Source: Anthropogastromicrobium sp963652495 (GTDB taxonomy: Bacteria; Bacillota; Clostridia; Lachnospirales; Lachnospiraceae). From it: DNA of 64,000 nucleotides. The notes below the pieces were generated by a model. The model was not told the DNA's origin. It was given only the letters and a program-made list of their open reading frames with translations, and ran no database searches. Positions within the stretch are counted from its first letter, which is position 1, and every line of letters begins with the position of its first letter. The stretch lies in NCBI GenBank assembly GCA_963652495.1, contig CAVJTU010000005.1, forward strand, positions 5,983 through 69,982. The letters run 5' to 3'. This document shows, in pieces, positions 27,391-35,704 of the stretch. Made by a program: the position numbers and the translations under genes.

Positions 27391-27426
27391 AAGTGTTACA
27401 GTTCACGCGTCATGCGTTGTAGATAT

Positions 27427-27472
27427 AAAAAGGAACTTCAATGCTTTGGCAGGCAAAAGGAGTTCCTTTTTA
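27427..27472 (+). terminator. Terminator after Xaa-Pro aminopeptidase
   Basis: AAAAAGGAACT pairs with AGTTCCTTTTT over a 23-base loop that contains a further small stem; the T-run is part of the stem. Confidence 0.75.
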
Positions 27473-27582
27473 TCCATTTTTATTACCCTGACTTTATACA
27501 CAAAAGATTTTTTGTATATGTCAAAAAAACACATTATTTGTTATAATAACAAATGTTGAAAGACAAAAAGGAGGAAGTGGAC

Positions 27583-29082
27583 ATGGCTTCATTAGTTGAA
27601 AACGCACAGCATAAAGTAGAAAGAAAAGCTTTTGAGATAATGATCAATGGTATTGTTGGTAAGTTGACCAAGACAGACGATGTCGCAAAAAGACAGGAAA
27701 CATTTCTGAGTCTTATTGACAAGGCGGAGGCTTTCTGGGGAGATGGCACAGATAAGGCGACACTGGATAAGGTTCGAGAGTATATGAAGAATCCGGAAAA
27801 CAGATGGATGAAGTTTTTGAACCGTGTTCTGGATGAGACAAATCCAAACTATGCGAAGAAATTCCTTTTGAATTTGGGATATGAAGCATTTTTCCGTGGA
27901 ACAAAGACAATCCGAGCAAACCGAGAAAAGTATAATTGCAATATTCCGTGGCTGATCCTGTTTGACCCGACCGATGCATGCAACATGCACTGCGTAGGAT
28001 GCTGGTCTGGTACATATGGTCACAAGAACAGCATGTCATACGAAGATATGGACAAGATCGTTACACAGGGTAAGGAACTTGGAACGTACCTTTACTTTAT
28101 GACAGGTGGAGAACCTACCGTTCGCAAGGCGGATATTTTAAAACTTGCTGAAAAGCATAATGATTGTATGTTTGGTCTTTTCTCAAACTCCACTTTGATT
28201 GATGATGCATTCTGTCAGAAGATTGTAGAGCTTGGAAATATCACATTCCTTCTTTCCATTGAAGGAACACCTGAGACAAATGACGGTCGTCGCGGTGACG
28301 GACATTACGCAGCGGTTATAAAGGCAATGGATCTTTTGAAGAAATATGGTATCGTATTCGGCACTTCGATCTGCTATACTAGAGCGAATGTAGAGGCCGT
28401 TACCGATGAGAAGTTCTTACGTTTCATCGCGGACAAGGGCGCACGTTTCGGATTTTATTTCCATTATATGCCAATCGGACAAAATGCAGCGCCGGAACTG
28501 ATGCCGACATTAAAGCAGCGTGAAGAGATCATAAAGAAGATTCGCTGGGTTCGTACCGGAGACAATGATATCGGATTTTTCCCTATGGATTTCCAGAATG
28601 ACGGAGAATTTGTTGGCGGATGTATTGCTGGTGGACGTAATTACTTCCATATCAATGCACAGGGCGATGCAGAGCCTTGCGTATTTATCCACTTCTCGGA
28701 CTCCAATATCCATGACAAGTCAATTCTTGAGATGCTGCAGAGCCCATTGTTCAAGGCATATCATGAGGGACAGCCATTTAACAGAAATCATCTGCGTCCA
28801 TGTCCAATGCTTGAGAATCCAGATTTTTTAAGAGAAATGATCAACAAGACTGGTGCGAAGGGAACGAATGCGGAGGCAGAGGAGACCGTTGAGCATCTTT
28901 GTGCGAAGTGTGACCGCTATGCAGAAGAGTGGGGACCTGTTGCTGATCGTATCTGGTCGGAGCAGAAGCATAAAAAGCTTCCTTATGAGAATTATACAGA
29001 AGAAAAGAGAGAACATCCAGAGCTTGCAGCATTCGAGCATGCAGACGGATCAAATGGACTTCGAGATGAGGACATCCAGTAA
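27583..29082 (+). CDS. Radical SAM protein with C-terminal SPASM-like cysteine region
   Basis: A 499-residue radical SAM enzyme. The cluster motif CNMHCVGC (C-x3-C-x2-C) is at about residue 130, after an unusual N-terminal region of about 120 residues. FMTGGEPTVR is the SAM-binding strand. The C-terminal part has further cysteines: GGCIAGG, AEPCVFIH, RPCPML and LCAKCDRY, resembling a SPASM or twitch region that could hold auxiliary clusters. The substrate is not evident and no precursor peptide gene is adjacent. ATG 27583 has GGAGGAAG upstream; ATG 27553 is a less likely start. Confidence 0.85.
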   Translation: MASLVENAQHKVERKAFEIMINGIVGKLTKTDDVAKRQETFLSLIDKAEAFWGDGTDKATLDKVREYMKNPENRWMKFLNRVLDETNPNYAKKFLLNLGYEAFFRGTKTIRANREKYNCNIPWLILFDPTDACNMHCVGCWSGTYGHKNSMSYEDMDKIVTQGKELGTYLYFMTGGEPTVRKADILKLAEKHNDCMFGLFSNSTLIDDAFCQKIVELGNITFLLSIEGTPETNDGRRGDGHYAAVIKAMDLLKKYGIVFGTSICYTRANVEAVTDEKFLRFIADKGARFGFYFHYMPIGQNAAPELMPTLKQREEIIKKIRWVRTGDNDIGFFPMDFQNDGEFVGGCIAGGRNYFHINAQGDAEPCVFIHFSDSNIHDKSILEMLQSPLFKAYHEGQPFNRNHLRPCPMLENPDFLREMINKTGAKGTNAEAEETVEHLCAKCDRYAEEWGPVADRIWSEQKHKKLPYENYTEEKREHPELAAFEHADGSNGLRDEDIQ

Positions 29083-29109
29083 TTGGTTCTTGTCACCATT
29101 GGCTTTGAG

Positions 29110-29139
29110 AATGAGGCTTCTTCGGAAGTCTCATTTTTT
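29110..29139 (+). terminator. Terminator after radical SAM gene
   Basis: An 11-base stem (AATGAGGCTTC with GAAGTCTCATT) is capped by a TTCG tetraloop and followed by a T-run. Confidence 0.9.
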
Positions 29140-29155
29140 GTTGTATCGTAGAGTG

Positions 29156-29184
29156 TTGACGCGGTAAAAAAAGTCTGATATACT
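29156..29184 (+). promoter_or_regulatory. Sigma-A promoter of thrC
   Basis: TTGACG and TATACT lie 17 bases apart. The leader of about 60 bases has a small dyad (ACGG...CCGT) and GGCTGCTTCTGCAGC just before the thrC ribosome site. Confidence 0.75.
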
Positions 29185-29254
29185 TGTGTCCAACGGCGGT
29201 TAACCGTCTAACATAGCAAAATGGCTGCTTCTGCAGCAGAATGTGAGGAAAAGG

Positions 29255-30742
29255 ATGGGAGTATTATACTATAGCACCAGAGGAGACAAACAGGCATATA
29301 CAGCATCACAGGCAATTCTGCAGGGACTGGCAAAGGACGGCGGTTTATTCGTCCCGGACGCACTTCCAAAGCTTGATAAGACAATGGAAGAACTGTCTGC
29401 CATGGATTACAAAGAAGTGGCCTATGAAGTCATGAAGCAGTTTTTGACTGATTATACAGAAGATGAATTAAAGACCTGCATTCAGAATGCATATAATGAT
29501 CGTTTTGACACACCGGCGATTGCACCGACTGTAAAGAAGGCAGGTGCCTATTATCTTGAGTTGTTCCACGGTCCGACAATTGCATTTAAGGATATGGCAC
29601 TTTCGATCCTTCCTCACTTAATGGTAACAGCAGCAAAGAAGAATAACTGCGATAAGGAGATCGTCATCCTGACTGCGACTTCCGGTGATACCGGAAAGGC
29701 TGCCATGGCAGGCTTTGCGGATGTTCCGGGAACCAGAATTGTTGTCTTTTATCCAAAGGGCGGTGTCAGCGCCGTTCAGGAAAAGCAGATGGTAACACAG
29801 AAAGGCAAGAATGTGAAGGTAGTCGGCATTCACGGAAATTTCGACGATGCACAGAGCCGTGTAAAGGCACTTTTCAGTGATAAGGTACTTGAAAAAGAGC
29901 TTGCAGAGGGTGGATTCCAGTTCTCATCCGCAAACTCCATCAACATTGGCCGTCTCGTTCCGCAGGTTGCTTATTATGCATATGCATATGCAAATCTTCT
30001 GCGTGACGGCGAATTACAGCCGGGAGAGCTGTTAAATGTCGTTGTTCCGACTGGAAACTTCGGAAATATCCTTGCAGCTTACTATGCAAAGAACATGGGT
30101 GTGCCGATTGGAAAGCTGATCTGCGCATCAAACGACAACAAGGTTTTATTTGATTTCTTCAGAAGCGGCAGCTACGATCGAAACAGAGAGTTTATTTTAA
30201 CGACTTCTCCATCTATGGATATTCTGATTTCAAGTAACTTAGAGAGACTGATTTACCGCATTGCAGGCGATGATGCGAGTGTAAACGCCGAACTGATGGC
30301 ATCTTTGTCCAAGGATGGAAAATATACTATCACAGAAGAGATGGCAGCAAGACTGGGTGATTTCTATGGAAATTATGCAAATGAGGCTGAGACCGCAGCA
30401 CAGATTAAGGCAGTATATGAGAGTGACGGTTATGTAATGGATACTCATACCGCAGTAGCCTCTGCTGTATATGAAAAGTATAAGGCTGAGACTGGCGATA
30501 CCACAAAGACACTGATTGCTTCTACCGCAAGTCCATATAAGTTTGCAAGAAGCGTCATGTCTGCAATCGACAGCAAGTACGAGAACGGCGAGGACTTTGC
30601 ACTTATTGACGAGCTTTGCCGCATTTCCGGCGTGAAGATTCCGGCAGCAGTAGAGGAGATTCGCAGCGCAGCCGTTCTTCACAACACCGTTGTCGATAAA
30701 GATGCAATGAAGCAGACGGTTCTCGAGTTTCTTGGACTGTGA
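29255..30742 (+). CDS. thrC: Threonine synthase
   Basis: A PLP enzyme converting O-phosphohomoserine to threonine, 495 residues, the long form. The PLP Lys is in HGPTIAFKDMAL, the phosphate-binding loop in TATSGDTGKAA, and VVPTGNFGNILAAYYA is characteristic of the family. ATG 29255 has GAGGAAAAGG upstream; GTG 29243 is a possible but weaker start. It has its own promoter and a terminator-like hairpin at 30794, and is convergent with the urease operon. Confidence 0.95.
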   Translation: MGVLYYSTRGDKQAYTASQAILQGLAKDGGLFVPDALPKLDKTMEELSAMDYKEVAYEVMKQFLTDYTEDELKTCIQNAYNDRFDTPAIAPTVKKAGAYYLELFHGPTIAFKDMALSILPHLMVTAAKKNNCDKEIVILTATSGDTGKAAMAGFADVPGTRIVVFYPKGGVSAVQEKQMVTQKGKNVKVVGIHGNFDDAQSRVKALFSDKVLEKELAEGGFQFSSANSINIGRLVPQVAYYAYAYANLLRDGELQPGELLNVVVPTGNFGNILAAYYAKNMGVPIGKLICASNDNKVLFDFFRSGSYDRNREFILTTSPSMDILISSNLERLIYRIAGDDASVNAELMASLSKDGKYTITEEMAARLGDFYGNYANEAETAAQIKAVYESDGYVMDTHTAVASAVYEKYKAETGDTTKTLIASTASPYKFARSVMSAIDSKYENGEDFALIDELCRISGVKIPAAVEEIRSAAVLHNTVVDKDAMKQTVLEFLGL

Positions 30743-30793
30743 GTGGCAGCTGCTCAGAATAAAGCAAAATGAGCGTTTTGCGAACAGCAGCAG

Positions 30794-30820
30794 ATGGGGG
30801 ATTGAATGTCCCCCATTTCA
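30794..30820. terminator. Hairpin between thrC and the urease operon end
   Basis: ATGGGGGA and TCCCCCAT-like arms enclose TTGAATG, followed by TTCATT on the plus strand. It likely ends thrC transcripts and may block minus-strand read-through. The T-run is weak. Confidence 0.55.
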
Positions 30821-30898
30821 TTATAATGATGTTTGATACCAGATTGCTACGTGCTTTGCACTCTCGCAATCTTCAAAAACATTCGGAATCTTGCTCAT
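30821..30898 (-). CDS. Repeat-borne 25-codon micro-ORF downstream of ureF
   Basis: On the minus strand ATG at 30898 opens a 25-residue frame beginning MSKIPNVFEDCESAK, continuing HVAIWYQ and ending TSL before TAA. The last third (TTTGATACCAGATTGCTACG on the plus strand) is identical to 45377-45396. There is no clear ribosome site. It may be only the coding-like phase of a dispersed repeat, but composition and lack of stops make it worth listing. Confidence 0.35.
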   Translation of the reverse strand: MSKIPNVFEDCESAKHVAIWYQTSL

Positions 30899-30925
30899 GT
30901 TTTTGGCGTGGTATCTTTTTATATA

Positions 30926-31609
30926 TTACGACATATATTGTCTTGAATATAAGTATTCATGATTCATACAATGAATCTCGTATGCACCACCAGAAATACC
31001 AAGCAATTCTGGTGTAATGCTTTGCGCCATCTGTGCTGCATCTTCAAGCTTTTCAAAATATTCATTTAATATGCGCTGACCTGCCATCTGGCTTAGCGGA
31101 ACAAGCTTCACAGCATTATTTACAATCGCTGAAATGACATTGTAGCCATACATAATAAGAAGCTGCTGCACTGGAAATTCCAATTCGGCTGCATAAATTC
31201 CAAGCGCAATCGGGTGACAGCCTGCCGCTTTCTTTTCTTTTACCATCTTGCTGTACCAGCAAAGTCCCGGCGTACAATCTCCAATCGCTTCTCTGGCTTT
31301 TATATAACGGCTGCACATTCGGATGCTTCCCTGGCGAATCTCTTTTGCGCTTTTCATCGCTGCAGCAACCTGATCCAGATATAAAATCATTTCATGGTCC
31401 GTATAGTACTTATACGCCAATGCTAACAGGCCAAGATCATTATATGGAAAGATTTGCAGAAAGCCTTCAAGATACGCACTTAATCCTTTTTCTGACCGTA
31501 TGCGATCTCGCACTACATAATCTTCAAGTCCATTCGATAACGTGAATGCTCCAATCGGAAAAAATGCATCGACAGACTGCAATAATTTCAGGAAACTGCC
31601 ATTTTCCAT
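30926..31609 (-). CDS. ureF: Urease accessory protein UreF
   Basis: Part of the complex that loads nickel into apo-urease, where it works with UreD/H and UreG as GTPase-gating subunit. The 227-residue all-helical protein begins FLKLLQSVDAFFPIGAFTLSNGLE, matching the UreF N-terminal pattern, and ends with HEYLYSRQY. GGAGGAG precedes ATG 31609. It is the last urease gene of the operon; the partner genes ureG and ureD are not downstream and not elsewhere in this window. Confidence 0.9.
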   Translation of the reverse strand: MENGSFLKLLQSVDAFFPIGAFTLSNGLEDYVVRDRIRSEKGLSAYLEGFLQIFPYNDLGLLALAYKYYTDHEMILYLDQVAAAMKSAKEIRQGSIRMCSRYIKAREAIGDCTPGLCWYSKMVKEKKAAGCHPIALGIYAAELEFPVQQLLIMYGYNVISAIVNNAVKLVPLSQMAGQRILNEYFEKLEDAAQMAQSITPELLGISGGAYEIHCMNHEYLYSRQYMS

Positions 31610-31703
31610 ACACTACTCCTCCTGCGCAATTGTTTTCCTCAGCCTCATAAATTACCGTAAAACCACTCCCACCCAGACAAACCTGCTACAGACAAGGGGC
31701 AAC

Positions 31704-32255
31704 TCAACAAACTTCATTACCATGCTCATGGTGATGGGTATGTTCATGCTCGTGATCACGATGACCTTCGTGTCCATGTACTTCCTCATGGTGATGTTCT
31801 TCATGGTCATGCGTATGCGAGTGTCCATGCGCATGGCATACGGTAAAGTGTGTAAACTTAGCCAGCTTCTTTTCCGGTGCAAATCCAAGCTTTGCAAGAT
31901 AAGCAAATGTTGGCTCATCATATGGTACACTCACTTCATTTTCACCAATGGATAAAGACAAATGACGATTTCCAAGCTCAAAGCACAGACGACCCATTTC
32001 TCTCATGGTATGTACATGCACAACAGTAAGCTCACTTGGAAGAATTTCAACCACGATCACACGGCTGTCATCTGCATACAGCACATCACCATCCTCAATC
32101 GGATCCGAAATGCGAATTCCAATTTCTTCTTTGCCTGCAGTAGTCTTGCGAAGCAGCTTTTTCTCTGCCTCATACCATTCAATCCCGACGGTGTCGATTT
32201 GTCTTTCTCCAATCGGATATGTCTTTCTATTTCCAATGATTTTTTCTACGATCAT
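31704..32255 (-). CDS. ureE: Urease accessory protein UreE (nickel chaperone)
   Basis: A 183-residue nickel-binding metallochaperone. The N-terminal and central domains are standard (IGIRISDPIEDGDVLY, then TVVHVHTMREMG). The C-terminal 45 residues are extremely His/Glu-rich, with over 15 His in HGHSHTHDHEEHHH and later repeats, expected to bind several nickel ions. The start ATG 32255 has GGAGACTG upstream. Between ureE and ureC lies a 181-base gap occupied by a palindromic repeat (32290-32406). Confidence 0.92.
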   Translation of the reverse strand: MIVEKIIGNRKTYPIGERQIDTVGIEWYEAEKKLLRKTTAGKEEIGIRISDPIEDGDVLYADDSRVIVVEILPSELTVVHVHTMREMGRLCFELGNRHLSLSIGENEVSVPYDEPTFAYLAKLGFAPEKKLAKFTHFTVCHAHGHSHTHDHEEHHHEEVHGHEGHRDHEHEHTHHHEHGNEVC

Positions 32256-32289
32256 AACAGTCTCCTAATGCGTAAGTAAATGGCCCCGA

Positions 32290-32406
32290 GGTGAATGTGC
32301 TTTACGAGACGGGACGTTGTAGCGGGCCCGTTGTCAAAATACACTTACGTTAAAAACATGTAGTGGGGACCCGCGGAGTTGGGCCCGTCGACAAAGTCAC
32401 TTCACC
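32290..32406. repeat. Palindromic intergenic repeat, copy B (ureE-ureC gap)
   Basis: Nested stems are visible: GGTGAA/TTCACC at the ends, GACGGG/CCCGTC, and GCGGG/CCCGC. The left part resembles 23968-24012 (about 35 of 40 bases with gaps). The right part (CCCGCGGAGTTGGGCCC, then CGACAAAGTCAC) matches the reverse complement of 60711-60750. It interrupts the urease operon and could act as an mRNA processing or stabilising structure. Confidence 0.7.
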
Positions 32407-32436
32407 GAGTGGACCTTCGTAACCTCCCGGGTCGCT

Positions 32437-34149
32437 TCAGAAAAGAAAGTACCTCTGCGCCATCGAAAGCTTTTCTGCCGCCTCACACGTAATCAGCTTG
32501 CCATCGACACGCACTTCATAATTTTCCGGGTTGACCTGAATATCCGCAATGACATCATTATTTTTCATGTCCTTCTTTCCGATATTGCGGCAATTATGAA
32601 CAGCCAATACCTGTCTGTGCAGCGACAGCTTCTCTTTGATGCCATCGTCATAGGCTGCCTTTGACACAAATGTAATGCAGCTGTTTGTTCTGGCAAGCCC
32701 GTATGCGCCAAACATCTTCGTATAGACAACCGGCTGCGGTGTCGGAATGGATGCATTGGCATCGCCCATCTTAGATGCAATGATAAATCCGCCCTTTATA
32801 ATCATATCCGGCTTTGCGCCAAACATTGCCGGATTCCACAGCACCAGATCTGCCACCTTGCCCACTTCAACCGAGCCAACATAATCAGAGACACCGTGCG
32901 TGATCGCCGGATTGATTGTATACTTTGCGATATATCGCTTCACGCGGAAATTATCATTTCGCTCACTATCCTCCGGGAGCGGGCCTCTTTGCTTTTTCAT
33001 CTTATCTGCTGTCTGCCAGGTACGAATGATGACCTCGCCGACGCGTCCCATCGCCTGAGAGTCTGAGCTCATCATGGAAAAAATACCCATATCATGCAGC
33101 ACATCCTCTGCTGCAATCGTTTCCGGACGGATTCTCGAATCCGCAAATGCAATATCCTCCGGCACCTTTTTGTCTAAGTGATGGCAAACCATCAGCATAT
33201 CCAGATGCTCGTCAAGCGTATTCTTTGTAAATGGCATTGTCGGATTTGTGGAAGAGGGAAGCACATTTGGAAAAGCCGCCGCGCGGATGATATCCGGTGC
33301 ATGGCCGCCGCCCGCTCCCTCGGTATGATACGTGTGAATCGTGCGCCCCTTAAAGGCAGCAACGGTATCCTCGACAAATCCAGCCTCATTTAACGTATCG
33401 GTATGGATTGCGGCCTGCACATCATACTTATCGCACATCGTTAAGCATGCGTCAATTGCCGCCGGTGTGGAGCCCCAATCTTCGTGAAGCTTCATACCGC
33501 AGGCACCTGCCTTTATCTGCTCGGCAACCGTATCCACATTTGCCGAATTGCCTTTTCCCAAAAATCCCAGATTGACAGGAAGCTCCTCTGCTGCGCAGAT
33601 CATCTGCTCAATATTGAAGCGTCCCGGCGAGCACGTCGTCGCATTCGTGCCATCTGCAGGGCCTGTTCCTCCTCCAATCATCGTGGTGACACCGCTGTAG
33701 AGTGCCGTCTCGGCCTGTGTCGGGCTGATAAAATGAATATGCGTGTCAAGACCGCCCGCCGTAACGATCAGACCTTCTCCGGCAATCACCTCTGTGGAAG
33801 CTCCGATGATCAGATTTTCATCCACGCCATCCATAATCTGCGGATTTCCGGCTTTTCCGATTCCGCAAATTTTTCCATCCTTAATTCCGATATCTGCCTT
33901 TACAATACCCCAATAATCCACGATTACGGCACTCGTAATAACCGTATCCGGACAATCCTCATCTGCCACCGTACACGACTGACCCATGCCGTCGCGGATT
34001 GACTTTCCACCGCCGAACTTGCTCTCGTCGCCATAAATGGCATAATCCTTTTCCACTTCAATTAAAAGTGACGTGTCGGCAAGGCGAATGCGATCACCCA
34101 CTGTTGCGCCATACATATCTGCATATTTTTCTCTGCTGATCTTACTCAT
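32437..34149 (-). CDS. ureC: Urease alpha subunit (catalytic)
   Basis: Hydrolyses urea to ammonia and carbamate at a dinickel site. The 570-residue protein has all catalytic segments: HIHFISP (two nickel His), GMKLHEDWG with the Lys that becomes carbamylated and a nickel His, IHTDTLNE, YHTEGAGGGHAPD, MVCHHL with the flap Cys and His, and MMSSDSQAMGR with the nickel Asp. Length is normal. ATG 34149 is preferred over the overlapping GTG 34152. It overlaps ureAB by eight bases, indicating coupling. Confidence 0.97.
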   Translation of the reverse strand: MSKISREKYADMYGATVGDRIRLADTSLLIEVEKDYAIYGDESKFGGGKSIRDGMGQSCTVADEDCPDTVITSAVIVDYWGIVKADIGIKDGKICGIGKAGNPQIMDGVDENLIIGASTEVIAGEGLIVTAGGLDTHIHFISPTQAETALYSGVTTMIGGGTGPADGTNATTCSPGRFNIEQMICAAEELPVNLGFLGKGNSANVDTVAEQIKAGACGMKLHEDWGSTPAAIDACLTMCDKYDVQAAIHTDTLNEAGFVEDTVAAFKGRTIHTYHTEGAGGGHAPDIIRAAAFPNVLPSSTNPTMPFTKNTLDEHLDMLMVCHHLDKKVPEDIAFADSRIRPETIAAEDVLHDMGIFSMMSSDSQAMGRVGEVIIRTWQTADKMKKQRGPLPEDSERNDNFRVKRYIAKYTINPAITHGVSDYVGSVEVGKVADLVLWNPAMFGAKPDMIIKGGFIIASKMGDANASIPTPQPVVYTKMFGAYGLARTNSCITFVSKAAYDDGIKEKLSLHRQVLAVHNCRNIGKKDMKNNDVIADIQVNPENYEVRVDGKLITCEAAEKLSMAQRYFLF

Positions 34150-34834
34150 CACACGTCACCCCCTTAAAGCCTTTTTCCTTTGCCGCCTTCAGCGCATGCG
34201 CCTTTACGGCTGGATCATCCATCTTTCCTTCGACCAATCCGTTCAAGCCATGACCCTCACGACTTCCGCCGATCTCAACAAGATTCACTCGCTTTGTCTC
34301 GCCAGGCTCAAAACGTACCGCCGTGCCTGCCGGGATATCAAGACGCATCCCATAAGCAAGATTTCGGTTAAATTCAAGCGCTTTATTCACCTCAAAGAAA
34401 TGGAAATGGGAACCAACCTGAATCGGGCGGTCTGCCGTGTTGGACACCGCAATCTGTGCCGTATCCTTCCCGACATTTAATTCGATCTCACCCGCCTCGG
34501 TGATTACCTCGCCCGGAATGAGATTGCCATTTCCACAAATCGGATCATGTACCGTGACTAGCTTCGTGCCGTCCGGGAAGGTCGCCTCAAGCTGAATCTC
34601 ATGAATCATCTCCGGCACACCGTCCATCACATCTTCACTCGTCAGCATCTGCGCACCCATGCTCATAAGCTCCGTTACACTGTGACCATCCCTCGCCAGC
34701 TCTAAAAGCTCTGCGCTGATATAGGCGATCGCTTCCGGATAATTTAATTTTAATCCGCGCTGCTTTCTTTCCTTGGCCAACTGCCCTGCCAAATGAAGCA
34801 TGAGCTTATCGGTCTCTCTTGGTGTTAAACGCAT
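34142..34834 (-). CDS. ureAB: Fused urease gamma-beta subunit
   Basis: A 230-residue natural fusion of the two small structural subunits. Residues 1-100 are UreA (gamma: MRLTPRETDKLMLH, LNYPEAIAYI). From about 105 the chain is UreB (beta: IPGEVI, ITRPIQVGSHFHFFEVN, with the RLDIPAGTAVRFEPGE strand). Such fusions are known from Helicobacter and some other bacteria; here it precedes ureC as expected. ATG 34834 has GGAGGAGAG six bases upstream; the ATG at 34849 would place that ribosome site inside the gene. Confidence 0.93.
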   Translation of the reverse strand: MRLTPRETDKLMLHLAGQLAKERKQRGLKLNYPEAIAYISAELLELARDGHSVTELMSMGAQMLTSEDVMDGVPEMIHEIQLEATFPDGTKLVTVHDPICGNGNLIPGEVITEAGEIELNVGKDTAQIAVSNTADRPIQVGSHFHFFEVNKALEFNRNLAYGMRLDIPAGTAVRFEPGETKRVNLVEIGGSREGHGLNGLVEGKMDDPAVKAHALKAAKEKGFKGVTCDE

Positions 34835-34866
34835 ATTTCTCTCCTCCATAAATTCAACGGTCCCTT

Positions 34867-34890
34867 CACCGACAAAGTCACTCGTCGAAG
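34867..34890. repeat. Intergenic repeat, copy D (ureAB-urtE gap)
   Basis: A 24-base block (reverse complement begins CTTCGACGAGTGACTTTG) is identical, in inverted orientation, to 60705-60728. It lies in the 84-base gap between urtE and ureAB, so the operon transcript carries it. Confidence 0.75.
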
Positions 34891-34918
34891 AATCTTTCGT
34901 AAAACTTGCAGGACACCG

Positions 34919-35704
34919 TCAATCCGTCATCATTTTCTGAACTTCCTTCGGATCCATCTCGCTTGTTCTTCCCTTCAGAACAATGCTTCCCTTTTCCATT
35001 ACATAGAGAAAATCCGAAATTCCAAGCACAAAATCAAGATACTGTTCAACGATCAAAACTGATATATCGAGTTCTTTATTGACTCTGCGAATTGCTTCGC
35101 CGATATCCTGAATAATGGATGGCTGAATACCCTCGGTCGGCTCATCGAGAATCAAAATCTTTGGCTTTGCGACAAGTGCTCTGGCAATCGCAAGCTGCTG
35201 CTGCTGGCCTCCGGATAAATCGCCGCCTTTTCTCTTTGCAAACTTCGGCAAGATAGGAAACAGATCAAAAATGTAATCCGGCACGTTATCCTTGATGCCC
35301 TGCGCGCGAAGACCCAACTCAATATTTTCCTGAACAGTCATCTGCGGAAAGATATCTCTTCCCTGCGGCACATAGCCGATTCCGAGACGAACGCGGTCAT
35401 ATGTTTTCATATGAATCATGTCGGTCCCATCAAGAGAAATCGCACCCTTTGGTGTCTTGACAAGACCCATGATGCTCTTTAGTGTGGTACTTTTTCCCAC
35501 ACCGTTTCGTCCAATCAAACAGGTGATTTCTCCCTTTGCGGCGGTAAGATCAAGACCTTTGCTCACACAGCTCTCACCATAATAGGCATCCAGCTGCTCG
35601 ATTTTTAAAATGCTTGGCTTTTCTATTTTTTTCGCCGCATCGTCTGAAAGCTTTTCCACAGCATTTTCTTTTACAAATTCATCTGTCATTGTCTGCTTAT
35701 GCAC
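34919..35704 (-). CDS. urtE: Urea ABC transporter ATPase UrtE
   Basis: One of two ATPases of the urea importer, about 261 residues. Walker A is GRNGVGKST, the signature LSGGQQQQLAIAR, Walker B ILILDEPTEG and the switch His region is replaced by VEQYLDF, all typical of the LivF/UrtE class. An extra N-terminal segment of about 35 residues precedes the core. The start is uncertain: GTG 35704 overlaps the urtD stop by eight bases and has GGTGAG upstream, while ATG 35689 lies just after urtD without a ribosome site. Confidence 0.88.
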   Translation of the reverse strand: MHKQTMTDEFVKENAVEKLSDDAAKKIEKPSILKIEQLDAYYGESCVSKGLDLTAAKGEITCLIGRNGVGKSTTLKSIMGLVKTPKGAISLDGTDMIHMKTYDRVRLGIGYVPQGRDIFPQMTVQENIELGLRAQGIKDNVPDYIFDLFPILPKFAKRKGGDLSGGQQQQLAIARALVAKPKILILDEPTEGIQPSIIQDIGEAIRRVNKELDISVLIVEQYLDFVLGISDFLYVMEKGSIVLKGRTSEMDPKEVQKMMTD

